Source: Phenylobacterium sp.
GTDB taxonomy: Bacteria; Pseudomonadota; Alphaproteobacteria; Caulobacterales; Caulobacteraceae
Reading direction: 5' to 3'
DNA: 64,000 nucleotides
Assembly (NCBI RefSeq): GCF_022402485.1
Contig: NZ_JAKRSA010000030.1
Span: 46,155-110,154, forward strand
Position numbers and translations under genes: made by a program
Shown: piece by piece, positions 36,102 to 44,700 of the stretch
How positions within the stretch are numbered: the first letter of the stretch is position 1
Layout of the letters: every line of letters starts with the position of its first letter
The notes under the pieces: model-generated
Database searches by the model: none
Told to the model about the DNA's origin: nothing
What the model saw: the letters and a program-made list of their open reading frames with translations, nothing else

Positions 36102-36842
36102 TCAGGCCAGATGCTGACCAGAATCGATGGCGATCATCTGGCCCGTCACCGACGGAGCGTCAATGAGGTAGCGAAGGGCCTGGGCGATCTCCCGGGGGTC
36201 AACGGCCCGTGCCAGGGGGGTGCTGGCGGCTTCCTGTGCGAAATCAGCGGCAGTCTGGTGGATCGAGGGCAGAACCGGCCCCGGTCCTATCCCGTTCACC
36301 CGAACCCGTGGCGCCAGATCCAGGGCCATCATCCGGGTCGCCTCCCAGAGGGCGGCCTTGCTCAGGGAATAGGAGAAAAACGCCGGCTGGGTGCGCAGGA
36401 CCCGCTGGTCAAGAATGTTGACGATCAGGCCCCGCTGCTCACCGGTGATCCGCCGCGCGAAGGCCTGGGCCAGGACCAGGGGACCGCGGAGATTGGTCTC
36501 CATATGCAGGTCCCACGACTGGCGGTTCATGGAAGCAAAGGCGTCGTCTTCGAACACCGAGGCGCTGTTGACCAGCAAGGTCACAGGGCCCAGTTCGGCC
36601 TCAGCCTCACCCACCAGGGGGGCCGTTTCGGATTCCTTGCGCAGGTCCCGGGTGAACAGGGCCGCGCGTCGGCCCATGGCACGAATTTCCGCCGCGACTG
36701 ACTCCGCGTCGTTGTCCACCGCGCGACAATGCAGGGCCACATCAAAGCCGGCTTCCGCGCAGCTGAGCGCCAGCACCCGGCCGATACGCCGCGCGGCTCC
36801 GGTGACCAAGGCTGTCCCACGTGAAAGCTCACTCACGGGCAC
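36102..36842 (-). CDS. SDR family oxidoreductase, pteridine reductase / FolM-like
   Basis: 246 residues. TGAARRIGR replaces the usual TGxxxGIG, an arginine-containing cofactor motif typical of NADPH-dependent pteridine reductases and FolM. The active-site Tyr/Lys lie in YSLSKAALWE, with NSASVFEDD and VNILDQRVLRTQPAF between. The catalytic Ser position is occupied by Asp (LDQ), as in the PTR1/FolM group. Adjacent folB supports a role in reduced pterin metabolism. Confidence 0.82.
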   Translation of the reverse strand: MPVSELSRGTALVTGAARRIGRVLALSCAEAGFDVALHCRAVDNDAESVAAEIRAMGRRAALFTRDLRKESETAPLVGEAEAELGPVTLLVNSASVFEDDAFASMNRQSWDLHMETNLRGPLVLAQAFARRITGEQRGLIVNILDQRVLRTQPAFFSYSLSKAALWEATRMMALDLAPRVRVNGIGPGPVLPSIHQTAADFAQEAASTPLARAVDPREIAQALRYLIDAPSVTGQMIAIDSGQHLA

Positions 36843-36852
36843 AGGCCTCGTT

Positions 36853-36933
36853 TCAGTCCGGCCGCCCGAACTCGTAGATGTTGATGGCGAAGATCACGAC
36901 GATGAACACCAGGACGGTATAGACGGCGGTCAT
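36853..36933 (-). CDS. 26-residue membrane microprotein upstream of the folM-like gene
   Basis: A short frame below usual gene-calling limits: ATG with GGAGAG five bases upstream, then one hydrophobic helix (VYTVLVFIVVIFAINIYEFG, residues 4-23) and a charged end (RPD). The stop lies 10 bases before the folM-like start, so it would be the first cistron of the folM-folB message. The single transmembrane helix, strong ribosome site and operon position make it a likely real microprotein. No function is known. Confidence 0.65.
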   Translation of the reverse strand: MTAVYTVLVFIVVIFAINIYEFGRPD

Positions 36934-37199
36934 TGGGCTCTCCAGAAACACAGGTCTCATGGCTTTAGCGAGCCACGGGCTGGGCTGCAAGGCGAGCCAG
37001 AGTTCGGCGGTCTGCGCAAATCCGCACGGCACCGGTTGCGGGGCGGGCCTGGGCGGGTCACCTTGCGACGGGAAATGGCGCGGCCCCCGTGCCGACCGGA
37101 TTGATGTTCCCTTGGTGAACGTCGATAACTAAAATGCCTGTTTGAAACTGCGCGGGCCGTGGAGCCGGCGCCAAGAAATCTAGGGTCCAGGAGGACGGC
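36934..37199. other. Intergenic region before aldehyde dehydrogenase
   Basis: 266 bases between divergent transcripts. GTTC-CCTTGGT-GAAC at 37106-37120 is an inverted repeat and AAATG-rich sequence near 37130 may be a -10 region; neither is compelling. The dehydrogenase ATG is preceded by a strong AGGAGG. I see no open frame worth calling. Confidence 0.4.
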
Positions 37200-38636
37200 A
37201 TGCGCGAATATCTGAAGTTCTATATCGACGGTCAGTGGGTGGAGCCGGTGGCCCTCAAGACCCTCGACGTGATCAATCCCGCCACCGAGGCGGTGGTCGG
37301 CAAGATCGCCCTCGGCGGTGAAGCTGATGTGGACAAAGCCGTGAAGGCCGCCCGCAAGGCCTTCGCCACCTGGTCGCAGACCAGCCGCGAAGAGCGCCTG
37401 GATGTCATGCAGCGGGTGCTGGCGGAATATCAGAAGCGCTTCGGCGACCTGGCTACGGCCGTTACCGAGGAAATGGGGGCCCCGGCCTCCTTGGCCCAGC
37501 GGGCGCAGGTTCCGTCGGGCATGGGCCACATGGCCACGGCCATTGGCATCCTCAAGGACTTCAAGTTCGAGGAAGACCGCGGTTCGACGATGATCGTCAA
37601 AGAGCCGATCGGTGTGTGCAGCTTCATCACCCCCTGGAACTGGCCGCTCAACCAGATCATGTGCAAGGTCGCCCCGGCCCTGGCGACGGGCTGCACCATG
37701 GTGCTGAAGCCCTCCGAGGTCGCGCCCTTCACCGGCCAGATCTTCGCCGAAATCATGCATGAGGCCGGCGTCCCGGCTGGCGTGTTCAACCTGGTTCATG
37801 GCGATGGCCTGGGCGTCGGCGTACCGCTTTCGACCCATCCGGAAGTGGACATGGTCTCCTTCACCGGCTCCACCCGGGCCGGCATCGAGGTCGCCAAGAA
37901 CGCTGCCCCGACGGTCAAGCGCGTGCACCAGGAACTGGGCGGTAAGAGCCCGAACATCGTCCTCGACGACGAGGTCTTCGCCAAGAGCGTGGCCGGTGGC
38001 GTGCGTCAGGTGATGACCAATTCCGGCCAGTCCTGTAACGCGCCGACCCGGATGCTGGTCCCGGCCAAGCGGATGGGCGAGGCGATCGCTGCGGCCAAGG
38101 AAGCCGCCGCCCAGGTGACGGTGGGTGATCCCACCGGCAACGCCATGCTGGGCCCGGTGGTCTCCAAGACCCAGTGGGACAAGATCCAGGGCCTGATTCA
38201 GAAGGGCATCGACGAGGGCGCCACCCTGGTGGCCGGCGGTCCGGGCCGTCCGGAAGGCCTGGACAAGGGCTACTACGTCCAGCCCACCGTCTTCGCCAAT
38301 GTGACCCCGGACATGACCATCTCCCGTGAGGAGATCTTTGGTCCGGTCCTGTCGATCCTGGGCTATGAGGACGTCGATCAGGCCATCGCCATCGGCAATG
38401 ACACCGAGTACGGCCTGGCCGCCTATGTGAACGGCGCTGATCTGGCCAAGGCTCGGGAAGTGGCCTCCAAGCTCCGCGCCGGTCAGGTGTCGATCAACGG
38501 GGCCTCGGACATGACGGCGCCCTTCGGCGGCTTCAAGATGAGCGGCAATGGGCGCGAGTGGGGCGATTTCGCCTTCCACGAGTTCCTCGAGGTCAAGGCG
38601 GTCATGGGTTACGCGCCCAAGGCCGCGGCCGAGTAA
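37200..38636 (+). CDS. NAD(P)-dependent aldehyde dehydrogenase family protein
   Basis: 478 residues. Oxidises aldehydes to acids. The catalytic Cys is in MTNSGQSCNAPTRML near residue 279, the general base Glu in HQELGGKSPNIV, and the cofactor site FITPWNWPLNQIM contains the catalytic Asn. Closest to the broad-specificity medium-chain ALDH group. It ends before a terminator and is followed by an esterase gene, but a shared pathway is not evident. Confidence 0.93.
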   Translation: MREYLKFYIDGQWVEPVALKTLDVINPATEAVVGKIALGGEADVDKAVKAARKAFATWSQTSREERLDVMQRVLAEYQKRFGDLATAVTEEMGAPASLAQRAQVPSGMGHMATAIGILKDFKFEEDRGSTMIVKEPIGVCSFITPWNWPLNQIMCKVAPALATGCTMVLKPSEVAPFTGQIFAEIMHEAGVPAGVFNLVHGDGLGVGVPLSTHPEVDMVSFTGSTRAGIEVAKNAAPTVKRVHQELGGKSPNIVLDDEVFAKSVAGGVRQVMTNSGQSCNAPTRMLVPAKRMGEAIAAAKEAAAQVTVGDPTGNAMLGPVVSKTQWDKIQGLIQKGIDEGATLVAGGPGRPEGLDKGYYVQPTVFANVTPDMTISREEIFGPVLSILGYEDVDQAIAIGNDTEYGLAAYVNGADLAKAREVASKLRAGQVSINGASDMTAPFGGFKMSGNGREWGDFAFHEFLEVKAVMGYAPKAAAE

Positions 38637-38657
38637 GGCTATCGGCTGAACCATCTG

Positions 38658-38688
38658 CGGCCCCCGGCGATCCGTCGGGGGCCGTTTT
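38658..38688 (+). terminator. Rho-independent terminator after aldehyde dehydrogenase
   Basis: CGGCCCCC and GGGGGCCG enclose an 11-base loop and run into TTTT, 22 bases after the stop. Confidence 0.85.
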
Positions 38689-38736
38689 CATGATTGCGCC
38701 GGCAAGAGCGCGACCCTGCACACGAGGAAGACGCCG

Positions 38737-39672
38737 ATGATGGACCCGCACTTTCAGGCCATGCTGGCCGCCCAGGCCAAGGCCGCCGAGGGCCAGACCC
38801 CGCCGCCCCTGGACGCCTTGCCGCCGGAGATGGTCCGCATGGGCTACCGCATGCAGCGTCAGGCGGCGGACCAGAACGCGCCGAAGTCCGTGGCGGCCCG
38901 CGACCTGAAGGTGGCCGGTGGAGCTGGCGAGATTCCAGCAAGGCTCTATACCCCTTCCGGCGCTGCGGCGGTCACCGGCGGGCTGGTCTATTTTCACGGC
39001 GGCGGCTTCGTGATCGGCGACCTCGAAAGCCACGATGGCCACTGCCGCAGGTTGGCGGACCTGGCAGGGGTTCGGGTCCTCTCGGTGGACTACCGTCTGG
39101 CCCCGGAAAACCCCTTTCCCGCAGGCCATGACGATGCCCTGGCGGCGACCCGTTGGGCCTTCGACCATGCCGCTGAGATCGGCGTTGATCCGGCTCGCAT
39201 CGCCGTCGGCGGCGACTCCGCCGGGGGCAATCTCGCTGCCTCGGTGGCCGCCGACCTCAAGTCAGATCCCAAGCGCCAGATCGCTTTCCAGCTGCTGCTC
39301 TATCCCGGCATCTGGCCCGAACAGGAAACTGAATCCCGCAAGGCTCTGGACGGGCCGCTGCTGACCAAGCAGGCCATCGCCTGGTTCGACAAATCCCTCG
39401 GTGCCATGGGCCATCCCCAGGCTCACCGGGCCATGCTGGGCAAGGTGGAGTGTGCGGGGCTGCCCCCGGCTTTGGTGGTCACGGCAGGCTTTGATCCGCT
39501 GAAGGACGAAGGCCGTGATCATGCTCTGCGCCTAAGGGCGGCCGGTGTGGTGGCGGAGCATGTGGAATATCCGACCCTGATCCACGACTTCTACATCATG
39601 GCCGATGTTTCGCCGGTCGTGGGCGAGGCGGTCGCGGCCACCGCGGCGTCCCTGAAGGCCGCCCTGGCCTGA
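38737..39672 (+). CDS. Alpha/beta hydrolase, hormone-sensitive lipase family
   Basis: 311 residues. The oxyanion motif [11 protein letters not shown] and nucleophile elbow [13 protein letters not shown] mark the HSL (class IV) carboxylesterases, with [18 protein letters not shown] between. The Asp is in [11 protein letters not shown] and the His in TLIHDFYIM. Cytoplasmic, no signal peptide. Two adjacent ATGs open the frame. Confidence 0.93.
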   Translation: MMDPHFQAMLAAQAKAAEGQTPPPLDALPPEMVRMGYRMQRQAADQNAPKSVAARDLKVAGGAGEIPARLYTPSGAAAVTGGLVYFHGGGFVIGDLESHDGHCRRLADLAGVRVLSVDYRLAPENPFPAGHDDALAATRWAFDHAAEIGVDPARIAVGGDSAGGNLAASVAADLKSDPKRQIAFQLLLYPGIWPEQETESRKALDGPLLTKQAIAWFDKSLGAMGHPQAHRAMLGKVECAGLPPALVVTAGFDPLKDEGRDHALRLRAAGVVAEHVEYPTLIHDFYIMADVSPVVGEAVAATAASLKAALA

Positions 39673-39682
39673 GACCTTACGT

Positions 39683-40090
39683 TCAGATCGTCCGGGCTGG
39701 CACCTGGACGATCTGTTCGATCTGACCGGTGAGATCCTCCCAGGCGGCCTGCATGGCCGGGGTCCAGGCATCGCCGGCGATCTCCGCAAAGGCCTCGGCC
39801 ATGGCGTGGTAGAAGCGCGGGAAGATCTCGCCGGGCACGCCAATGTCATCGTGATTGCGCAGCTCAGCCCGCAGGAAGTTGGCCGCGTAGATGTTTGGAC
39901 CCAGATAGTCCATCAGGGTCTCCACCGCTTGGCGCAGCATCTGGCCCCGGGCGGCCCCGCGGGTGTCGCCGATGAACAGGGCCTCGGTCTCGGGATAGCG
40001 GGCAAACAGGCGCTCATAGACCTGCGGCGCCGGGTCGTCGCTGCGCTCGGCGACCTCTTCAAGGCTGTCGATGATGGCTTGGGCGTCCAT
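39683..40090 (-). CDS. Bacterial globin
   Basis: 135 residues, a single globin domain. VYERLFARYPETEALF corresponds to the B-C helices with the CD-corner Phe region, and LRNHDDIGVPGEIFPRFYHA contains the probable proximal haem His near residue 80. No flavoreductase domain is fused. The start is ATG 40090; the frame is open upstream into bioA. It lies 10 bases after the bioA stop and is likely co-transcribed. Ligand (O2 or NO) not determinable. Confidence 0.82.
   Translation of the reverse strand: MDAQAIIDSLEEVAERSDDPAPQVYERLFARYPETEALFIGDTRGAARGQMLRQAVETLMDYLGPNIYAANFLRAELRNHDDIGVPGEIFPRFYHAMAEAFAEIAGDAWTPAMQAAWEDLTGQIEQIVQVPARTI
39684..39715. terminator. Inverted repeat at the end of the globin gene
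   Basis: CAGATCGTCC and GGACGATCTG, perfect 10-base arms around a 12-base loop, overlapping the last globin codons and lying 11 bases after the esterase stop. Likely a shared terminator of two convergent genes; there is no T run. Confidence 0.45.
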
Positions 40091-40100
40091 GTCCTGGAGC

Positions 40101-41369
40101 CTAGCCCTGCGCCTCTGCAACGCCCAGCACCTTTCGGATCGCCCCGGTCAGCTGCCCCAGTTCGGCGTCCGTCGTGACAAAGGGCGGGGTCAGATAGACC
40201 ACCTTGCCCATGGGTCGGATCCAGCAGCCCAGTTCTGCGAACCGCTGGCACAGGGCCCCGGCGTCGACGGGGGCCTCGAACTCCACCACCCCGATGGCCC
40301 CCAGGGTGCGGACATCCACCACGCCCGCCGCCTGCCGGCAGGGCTCGAGGCCAGACCGCAGGGCGGCCTCGATGCGCGCCACGTCAGTCTTCCAGGCGCC
40401 GGCCTCGAAGAGATCGAGTGACGCCCCCGCTGCAGCACAAGCCAGGGGGTTGGCCATGTAGGTGGGTCCGTGCATCAGGGCGGCACCGGCGTCATCGGAC
40501 CAGAAGGCCTCGAAAATTCGCCGGCGGGCCACAGCGGCTGACAGGGGCAGGGTGCCGCCGGTCAGGGCCTTTGAAAGGGTGATGATGTCGGGGGTAACCC
40601 CCGCGCCCTGGCAGGCAAAGAGATCGCCGGTTCGGCCAAAACCGGTGAAGATCTCATCGAAGATCAGCAGCACATCGTGGCGATCGGCCAGGACCCGCAG
40701 CCGTCGCAAAACCTCATCCTCATGGATCAGCATGCCGCCGGCCCCCTGGATGCGGGGCTCGACGATCAGGGCGGCGATCTCGTGCCTCTTCTCGCCGAGG
40801 AGGGCGTCGAGGGCTTCCTCGCTGGCGGAGTCCCGGGGCAGGGCGGTCACATGCTGGCTGGGCATGACCCCGGAAAACAGGCTGTGCATCCCTTCGTCGG
40901 GGTCACAGATGGTCATGGTGGCCAGGGTGTCCCCATGATAGCCGCCGAGGAAGCTGACGAACCGGTTGCGCCCCTGGACGCCCCGATTGATCCAGAACTG
41001 GATCGCCATTTTCATGGCGATCTCCACCGACACCGAGCCGCTTTCGGCGAAGAAGACGTGGTCGAGGTCCCCGGGCAGGAGGGCGGCCAGGCGGCTGGCC
41101 AGTTCATAGGCCGGTGCGTGGGCCAGGCCGCCAAACATCACATGTGGCGCACGGGCTAGTTGTTCTGATACCGCCCTGGCGATGTGCGGATGATTGTAGC
41201 CATGGCAAGCCGTCCACCAGCTGGCGATCCCGTCCACCAGTTCGCGGCCATCCTCCAGGATGATGCGCGCCCCCGCCGTCCGGGCGACGGCCAGGGGCGC
41301 TGGCGCGGTCTTCATCTGACAATAGGGTCGCCACACATGCGGAGCGCCGCGCGCCAGCCAGTTGGTCAT
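40101..41369 (-). CDS. bioA: Adenosylmethionine-8-amino-7-oxononanoate aminotransferase
   Basis: 422 residues, PLP fold type I. Converts KAPA to DAPA in biotin synthesis with SAM as amino donor. Conserved parts: HVWRPYCQMKTAPAPL, DGIASWWTACHGYNHP (SAM/PLP pocket), LLIFDEIFTGFGRTG (PLP Asp) and LSKALTGGTLPLS (PLP Lys). ATG 41369 with GGAG six bases upstream fits family starts. Divergent from bioF-bioD. Confidence 0.96.
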   Translation of the reverse strand: MTNWLARGAPHVWRPYCQMKTAPAPLAVARTAGARIILEDGRELVDGIASWWTACHGYNHPHIARAVSEQLARAPHVMFGGLAHAPAYELASRLAALLPGDLDHVFFAESGSVSVEIAMKMAIQFWINRGVQGRNRFVSFLGGYHGDTLATMTICDPDEGMHSLFSGVMPSQHVTALPRDSASEEALDALLGEKRHEIAALIVEPRIQGAGGMLIHEDEVLRRLRVLADRHDVLLIFDEIFTGFGRTGDLFACQGAGVTPDIITLSKALTGGTLPLSAAVARRRIFEAFWSDDAGAALMHGPTYMANPLACAAAGASLDLFEAGAWKTDVARIEAALRSGLEPCRQAAGVVDVRTLGAIGVVEFEAPVDAGALCQRFAELGCWIRPMGKVVYLTPPFVTTDAELGQLTGAIRKVLGVAEAQG

Positions 41370-41433
41370 TTCAGGCTCCATGAGCAAGGATGCCGCCTTT
41401 AACGCGGGCGCAGCCTCGTGCATACCGCGCCCT

Positions 41434-42588
41434 GTGATCAACAGCCTCTCCACCTTTGCCGCCGCCAAGCTCCAGGACCTGGAGACCGCTCATCTTCGCC
41501 GTCGCCTGACGCCAACCCACCGCCTGGATGGCCTCTGGGTGGAGCGAGAGGGGCGGCGCCTGCTGTCGTTTTCCTGCAATGACTATCTGAACCTGTCACA
41601 CCATCCGGTTGTGATCGAGGCCGCGGCGTCGGCGGCCCGGGCCTATGGTGCCGGGGCCGGGGCCTCTCGGCTGGTGACCGGCGATCATCCCCTGTTGAGC
41701 ACCCTTGAGGCGCGTCTGGCCGCTTTCAAGGGCACTGAGGCGGCGTGTGTTTTCGGATCTGGCTACCTGGCCAATGCCGGGCTGATCCCCACGCTGATCG
41801 GCCCCGGCGATGGGGTCTTTGTCGATGAGCTGGCCCATGCCTGTATCTGGGCTGGGGCGCAGTTGTCCGGGGCCAGGATCATCCCCTTTGCCCACAACGA
41901 CCTGACCCAGCTTGCAGATCGTCTGAGGGCCGAACGCCCTGTTCTGCGGCACGCCATGATCGCCACCGATGGGGTCTTCTCCATGGACGGGGATATCGCC
42001 CCCCTGGACAGGATCAGCGCCCTGGCGCAGGCGCATGAGGCCTGGTTGCTGGTGGACGACGCCCATGGGCTGGGGGTGCTGGGCCAAGGCAAGGGAACCG
42101 CGGCCTTGTTCCCGCAAGCTCAGGTTGACCTGGCGATGGGAACCTTCTCTAAGGCCATCGGCGGATACGGTGCCTATGTCTGCGCCTCAGGGCCGGTCAT
42201 CGACTTGCTGCGCACCCGGGCCAGGACCTTTGTCTATTCCACGGGGCTGCCGCCGGCCAGCGCTGGCGCGGCCCTGGCGGCGTTAGAGATCATTGCCAGT
42301 CAGCCTGACCTGGCCGCCCGTCCCCTGGCTAAGGCCCGCCGGTTCACCTCGGCCCTGGGGCTGGCTGAGGCGCAAAGCCCCATCGTGCCGGTGGTCCTGG
42401 GGGATGCCGCCCGCACCTTAGGCGCCATGCGGGCCTTGGAGGCGCAAGGCTTCCTGGCGGTGGCCATCCGCCCGCCCACGGTGCCATTAGGAACCGCCCG
42501 CCTGCGGCTTGCCTTCACGGCTGGTCATGATGACGCCGATATTGACCGGCTGGCTACGGCGGTGGCCCCCCTGATGGAGACGGAATGA
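41434..42588 (+). CDS. bioF: 8-amino-7-oxononanoate synthase
   Basis: 384 residues from GTG 41434, exactly the usual BioF length and beginning with the expected NSLSTFAAAKLQDLE. Condenses pimeloyl-ACP/CoA with alanine. Signature parts: CNDYLNLSHHPVV, WLLVDDAHGLGVLG, and the PLP Lys in MGTFSKAIGGYGAYV. An in-frame ATG at 41380 would add 18 residues and overlap the shared promoter region, so the GTG is preferred, although it lacks a strong ribosome site. The stop overlaps the bioD start. Confidence 0.94.
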   Translation: MINSLSTFAAAKLQDLETAHLRRRLTPTHRLDGLWVEREGRRLLSFSCNDYLNLSHHPVVIEAAASAARAYGAGAGASRLVTGDHPLLSTLEARLAAFKGTEAACVFGSGYLANAGLIPTLIGPGDGVFVDELAHACIWAGAQLSGARIIPFAHNDLTQLADRLRAERPVLRHAMIATDGVFSMDGDIAPLDRISALAQAHEAWLLVDDAHGLGVLGQGKGTAALFPQAQVDLAMGTFSKAIGGYGAYVCASGPVIDLLRTRARTFVYSTGLPPASAGAALAALEIIASQPDLAARPLAKARRFTSALGLAEAQSPIVPVVLGDAARTLGAMRALEAQGFLAVAIRPPTVPLGTARLRLAFTAGHDDADIDRLATAVAPLMETE

Positions 42589-43247
42589 TGACGCGATGGT
42601 TCATCGCCGGCGCCCACACCGATGTGGGCAAGACCTTTGTGGCTTGCGGTCTGATCACTGCGGCCCGGGCGAAAGGGCGCTCGGTCGAGGCCTTCAAGCC
42701 TGCGGTCAGCGGCTTGGATCCCGAAGACTGGGCCGATAGCGACCCTGGCCGTCTGCTGGCTGCCCTGGGTCGCCCCCTCAGCCCTGAGACCCTGCAGGCC
42801 ATGTCGCCCCTGCGCTTCAAGGCCGCCCTGTCGCCGCCCATGGCGGCCCGCCGGGAGGGCCAGGATCTGCGGCTTGAGGCCATGGTCGACCTGTGCGCGG
42901 CCGCCCTGAGCGAGGCCACGGCGGATCTGATGCTGATCGAAGGGGCCGGCGGGGTGATGTCGCCGCTCTGTGAGGACGCCACCAATCTGGATCTGATGGC
43001 GTCCCTTGGCCTGCCGGTCCTGCTGGTGGGCGGGTCTTACCTGGGGTCGATCAGTCACACCCTGACCGCGGCCAGCGTCATCCAGGCCCGGGGGCTGGAG
43101 CTGGTGGCGGTGGTGCTGAGCCAGGACGCCGATCCCGCCGCGCCGGATTTTGCCGAAACCCTGGCCGATGTGGCGCACTTTCTGCCAGGCGTTCGGGTGA
43201 TTCCCGCCCCTCGTCATGGACAGGCCTGGGCCGAGCCCCTGATCTGA
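42585..43247 (+). CDS. bioD: Dethiobiotin synthetase
   Basis: 220 residues. Closes the ureido ring of dethiobiotin using ATP and CO2. The P-loop is IAGAHTDVGKTFVACGL; LIEGAGGVMSPL contains the conserved EGAGG. Two ATGs overlap the bioF stop (ATGATGA), so the pair is translationally coupled. The final biotin synthase gene bioB is not in the window. Confidence 0.95.
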   Translation: MMTRWFIAGAHTDVGKTFVACGLITAARAKGRSVEAFKPAVSGLDPEDWADSDPGRLLAALGRPLSPETLQAMSPLRFKAALSPPMAARREGQDLRLEAMVDLCAAALSEATADLMLIEGAGGVMSPLCEDATNLDLMASLGLPVLLVGGSYLGSISHTLTAASVIQARGLELVAVVLSQDADPAAPDFAETLADVAHFLPGVRVIPAPRHGQAWAEPLI

Positions 43248-43278
43248 GTGTACCACCGGGCTGAGGAGTCCTCCGACC

Positions 43279-44700
43279 ATGCCGATCTCGCCGGCCTATC
43301 AGCCTGATCCCCAGTTCACCGTCCTGGGGGAGGGGTTCTTTGATCCGGTCTCTCCGTCCGACTTCCCGCAGACCAGACTGCGGTATCGAAATGACCGGGC
43401 CGCCAGGACCATAGGACTGGCCAGCCTTACCGATGAGGCCTGGCTTGGGCACTTCGGGCGGTTCCTGCCGCTGCCCGACAACATCAATCCGCCGGTGGCC
43501 ATGCGCTATCACGGCCATCAGTTCCGCTCTTACAACCCCGACCTCGGCGATGGACGGGGCTTTCTGTTCGCCCAGGTGCGAGAGGCCGGGCGGGGCCGGC
43601 TTTTGGATTTGGGGACCAAGGGGTCGGGCCAGACCCCCTGGTCGCGGTCCGGGGATGGGCGTCTGACCCTGAAGGGTGGCGTGCGTGAGGTCCTGGCCAC
43701 CAGCCTGCTGGAGGCGCTGGGCGTACCGACCTCCCGGTCCTTTTCCCTGGTGGAAACCGGCGAGGCCCTGGACCGCAATGATGAGCCCAGCCCCACCCGG
43801 GGTGCGGTGCTGACCCGGCTGTCGCACAGCCATATCCGCTTCGGGACCTTCCAGCGCCACGCCTTCGAAGAGCGCCCAGATCGCATCACGGCCCTGATCG
43901 ACCATGTGATTGCCAACTACTATCCCGGCCTGGAGGCCGCCCAAGATCGCCCCGTCGCCCTTCTGGAAGCGGTGATCGGTCGAATGGCGCGGCTGACCGG
44001 GGCCTGGATGGCGGCGGGCTTCGTGCATGGGGTGCTGAACACCGACAACATGAACATCACCGGGGAGAGCTTTGACTATGGCCCCTACCGGTTTCTGCCC
44101 CGGAACGACCCCAATTTCGTCGCGGCCTATTTCGACCATGGGGGGCTCTACAGCTTTGGCCGCCAGGCCGAGGCAGTTTTCTGGAACCTGCGCCAGCTGG
44201 GGGGCTGTTTCAGCCTAGTCAGCCCGCCTGAGCCCCTGGTTGAGGCGCTCAATCTGTTCGCAGGCGTCTACCGCACAGAGCTGGCTCGGGCCATGCGGGC
44301 GAGATTGGGAGTGGAGAGCCGGGGCGTCGATGCCGACGCTGAGCTGGTCCAGGCGGCCTTCCAGGCCCTGGCGGCGGGCGGCGACCTTCTGCGCTGGGAG
44401 CCGTTCTTCTTCGACTGGTTCGGCGGGGATGAGGGCAGGGCGCTGGCAGGCCCCCGGGGGTCGCTGTACCGGGAGGAGCCCTTTGCCGCGTTCCGGGAGC
44501 TTCTGGCCGCCTATCGCCCGGTCAACCCCGCAGGTCTGAGCCATCCCTACTTCGCCGGGGAAGACCCTCAGGAACTGATCTATGACGCGATCGAGGCGAT
44601 CTGGGCGCAGATCGATCAGCAGGACGACTGGAGCCTGTTCGAGGCCAAGCTGGTTGCCATTGAGGCCGCCCGCGAGGCCTATGGCCTGAGCGATGACTAG
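43279..44700 (+). CDS. selO: Protein adenylyltransferase SelO (YdiU) family
   Basis: 473 residues. SelO proteins are pseudokinases that transfer AMP to Ser, Thr or Tyr of target proteins, linked to redox homeostasis. Conserved parts: MRYHGHQFRSYNPDLGDGR, LGTKGSGQTPWSRSGDGRL, and the inverted active site HGVLNTDNMNI followed by FDYGPYRF. Length is normal. The last four bases overlap the stop of the convergent EamA gene. Confidence 0.95.
   Translation: MPISPAYQPDPQFTVLGEGFFDPVSPSDFPQTRLRYRNDRAARTIGLASLTDEAWLGHFGRFLPLPDNINPPVAMRYHGHQFRSYNPDLGDGRGFLFAQVREAGRGRLLDLGTKGSGQTPWSRSGDGRLTLKGGVREVLATSLLEALGVPTSRSFSLVETGEALDRNDEPSPTRGAVLTRLSHSHIRFGTFQRHAFEERPDRITALIDHVIANYYPGLEAAQDRPVALLEAVIGRMARLTGAWMAAGFVHGVLNTDNMNITGESFDYGPYRFLPRNDPNFVAAYFDHGGLYSFGRQAEAVFWNLRQLGGCFSLVSPPEPLVEALNLFAGVYRTELARAMRARLGVESRGVDADAELVQAAFQALAAGGDLLRWEPFFFDWFGGDEGRALAGPRGSLYREEPFAAFRELLAAYRPVNPAGLSHPYFAGEDPQELIYDAIEAIWAQIDQQDDWSLFEAKLVAIEAAREAYGLSDD

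Noticed and set aside
36957..38654. 565-codon open frame opposite the aldehyde dehydrogenase
   Set aside because: Antisense shadow of a well-supported gene, low-complexity composition and no ribosome site.
43279..44700. Selenocysteine in SelO
   Set aside because: The name comes from eukaryotic homologues; here the frame has no internal TGA and ends normally without a Cys or Sec tail.
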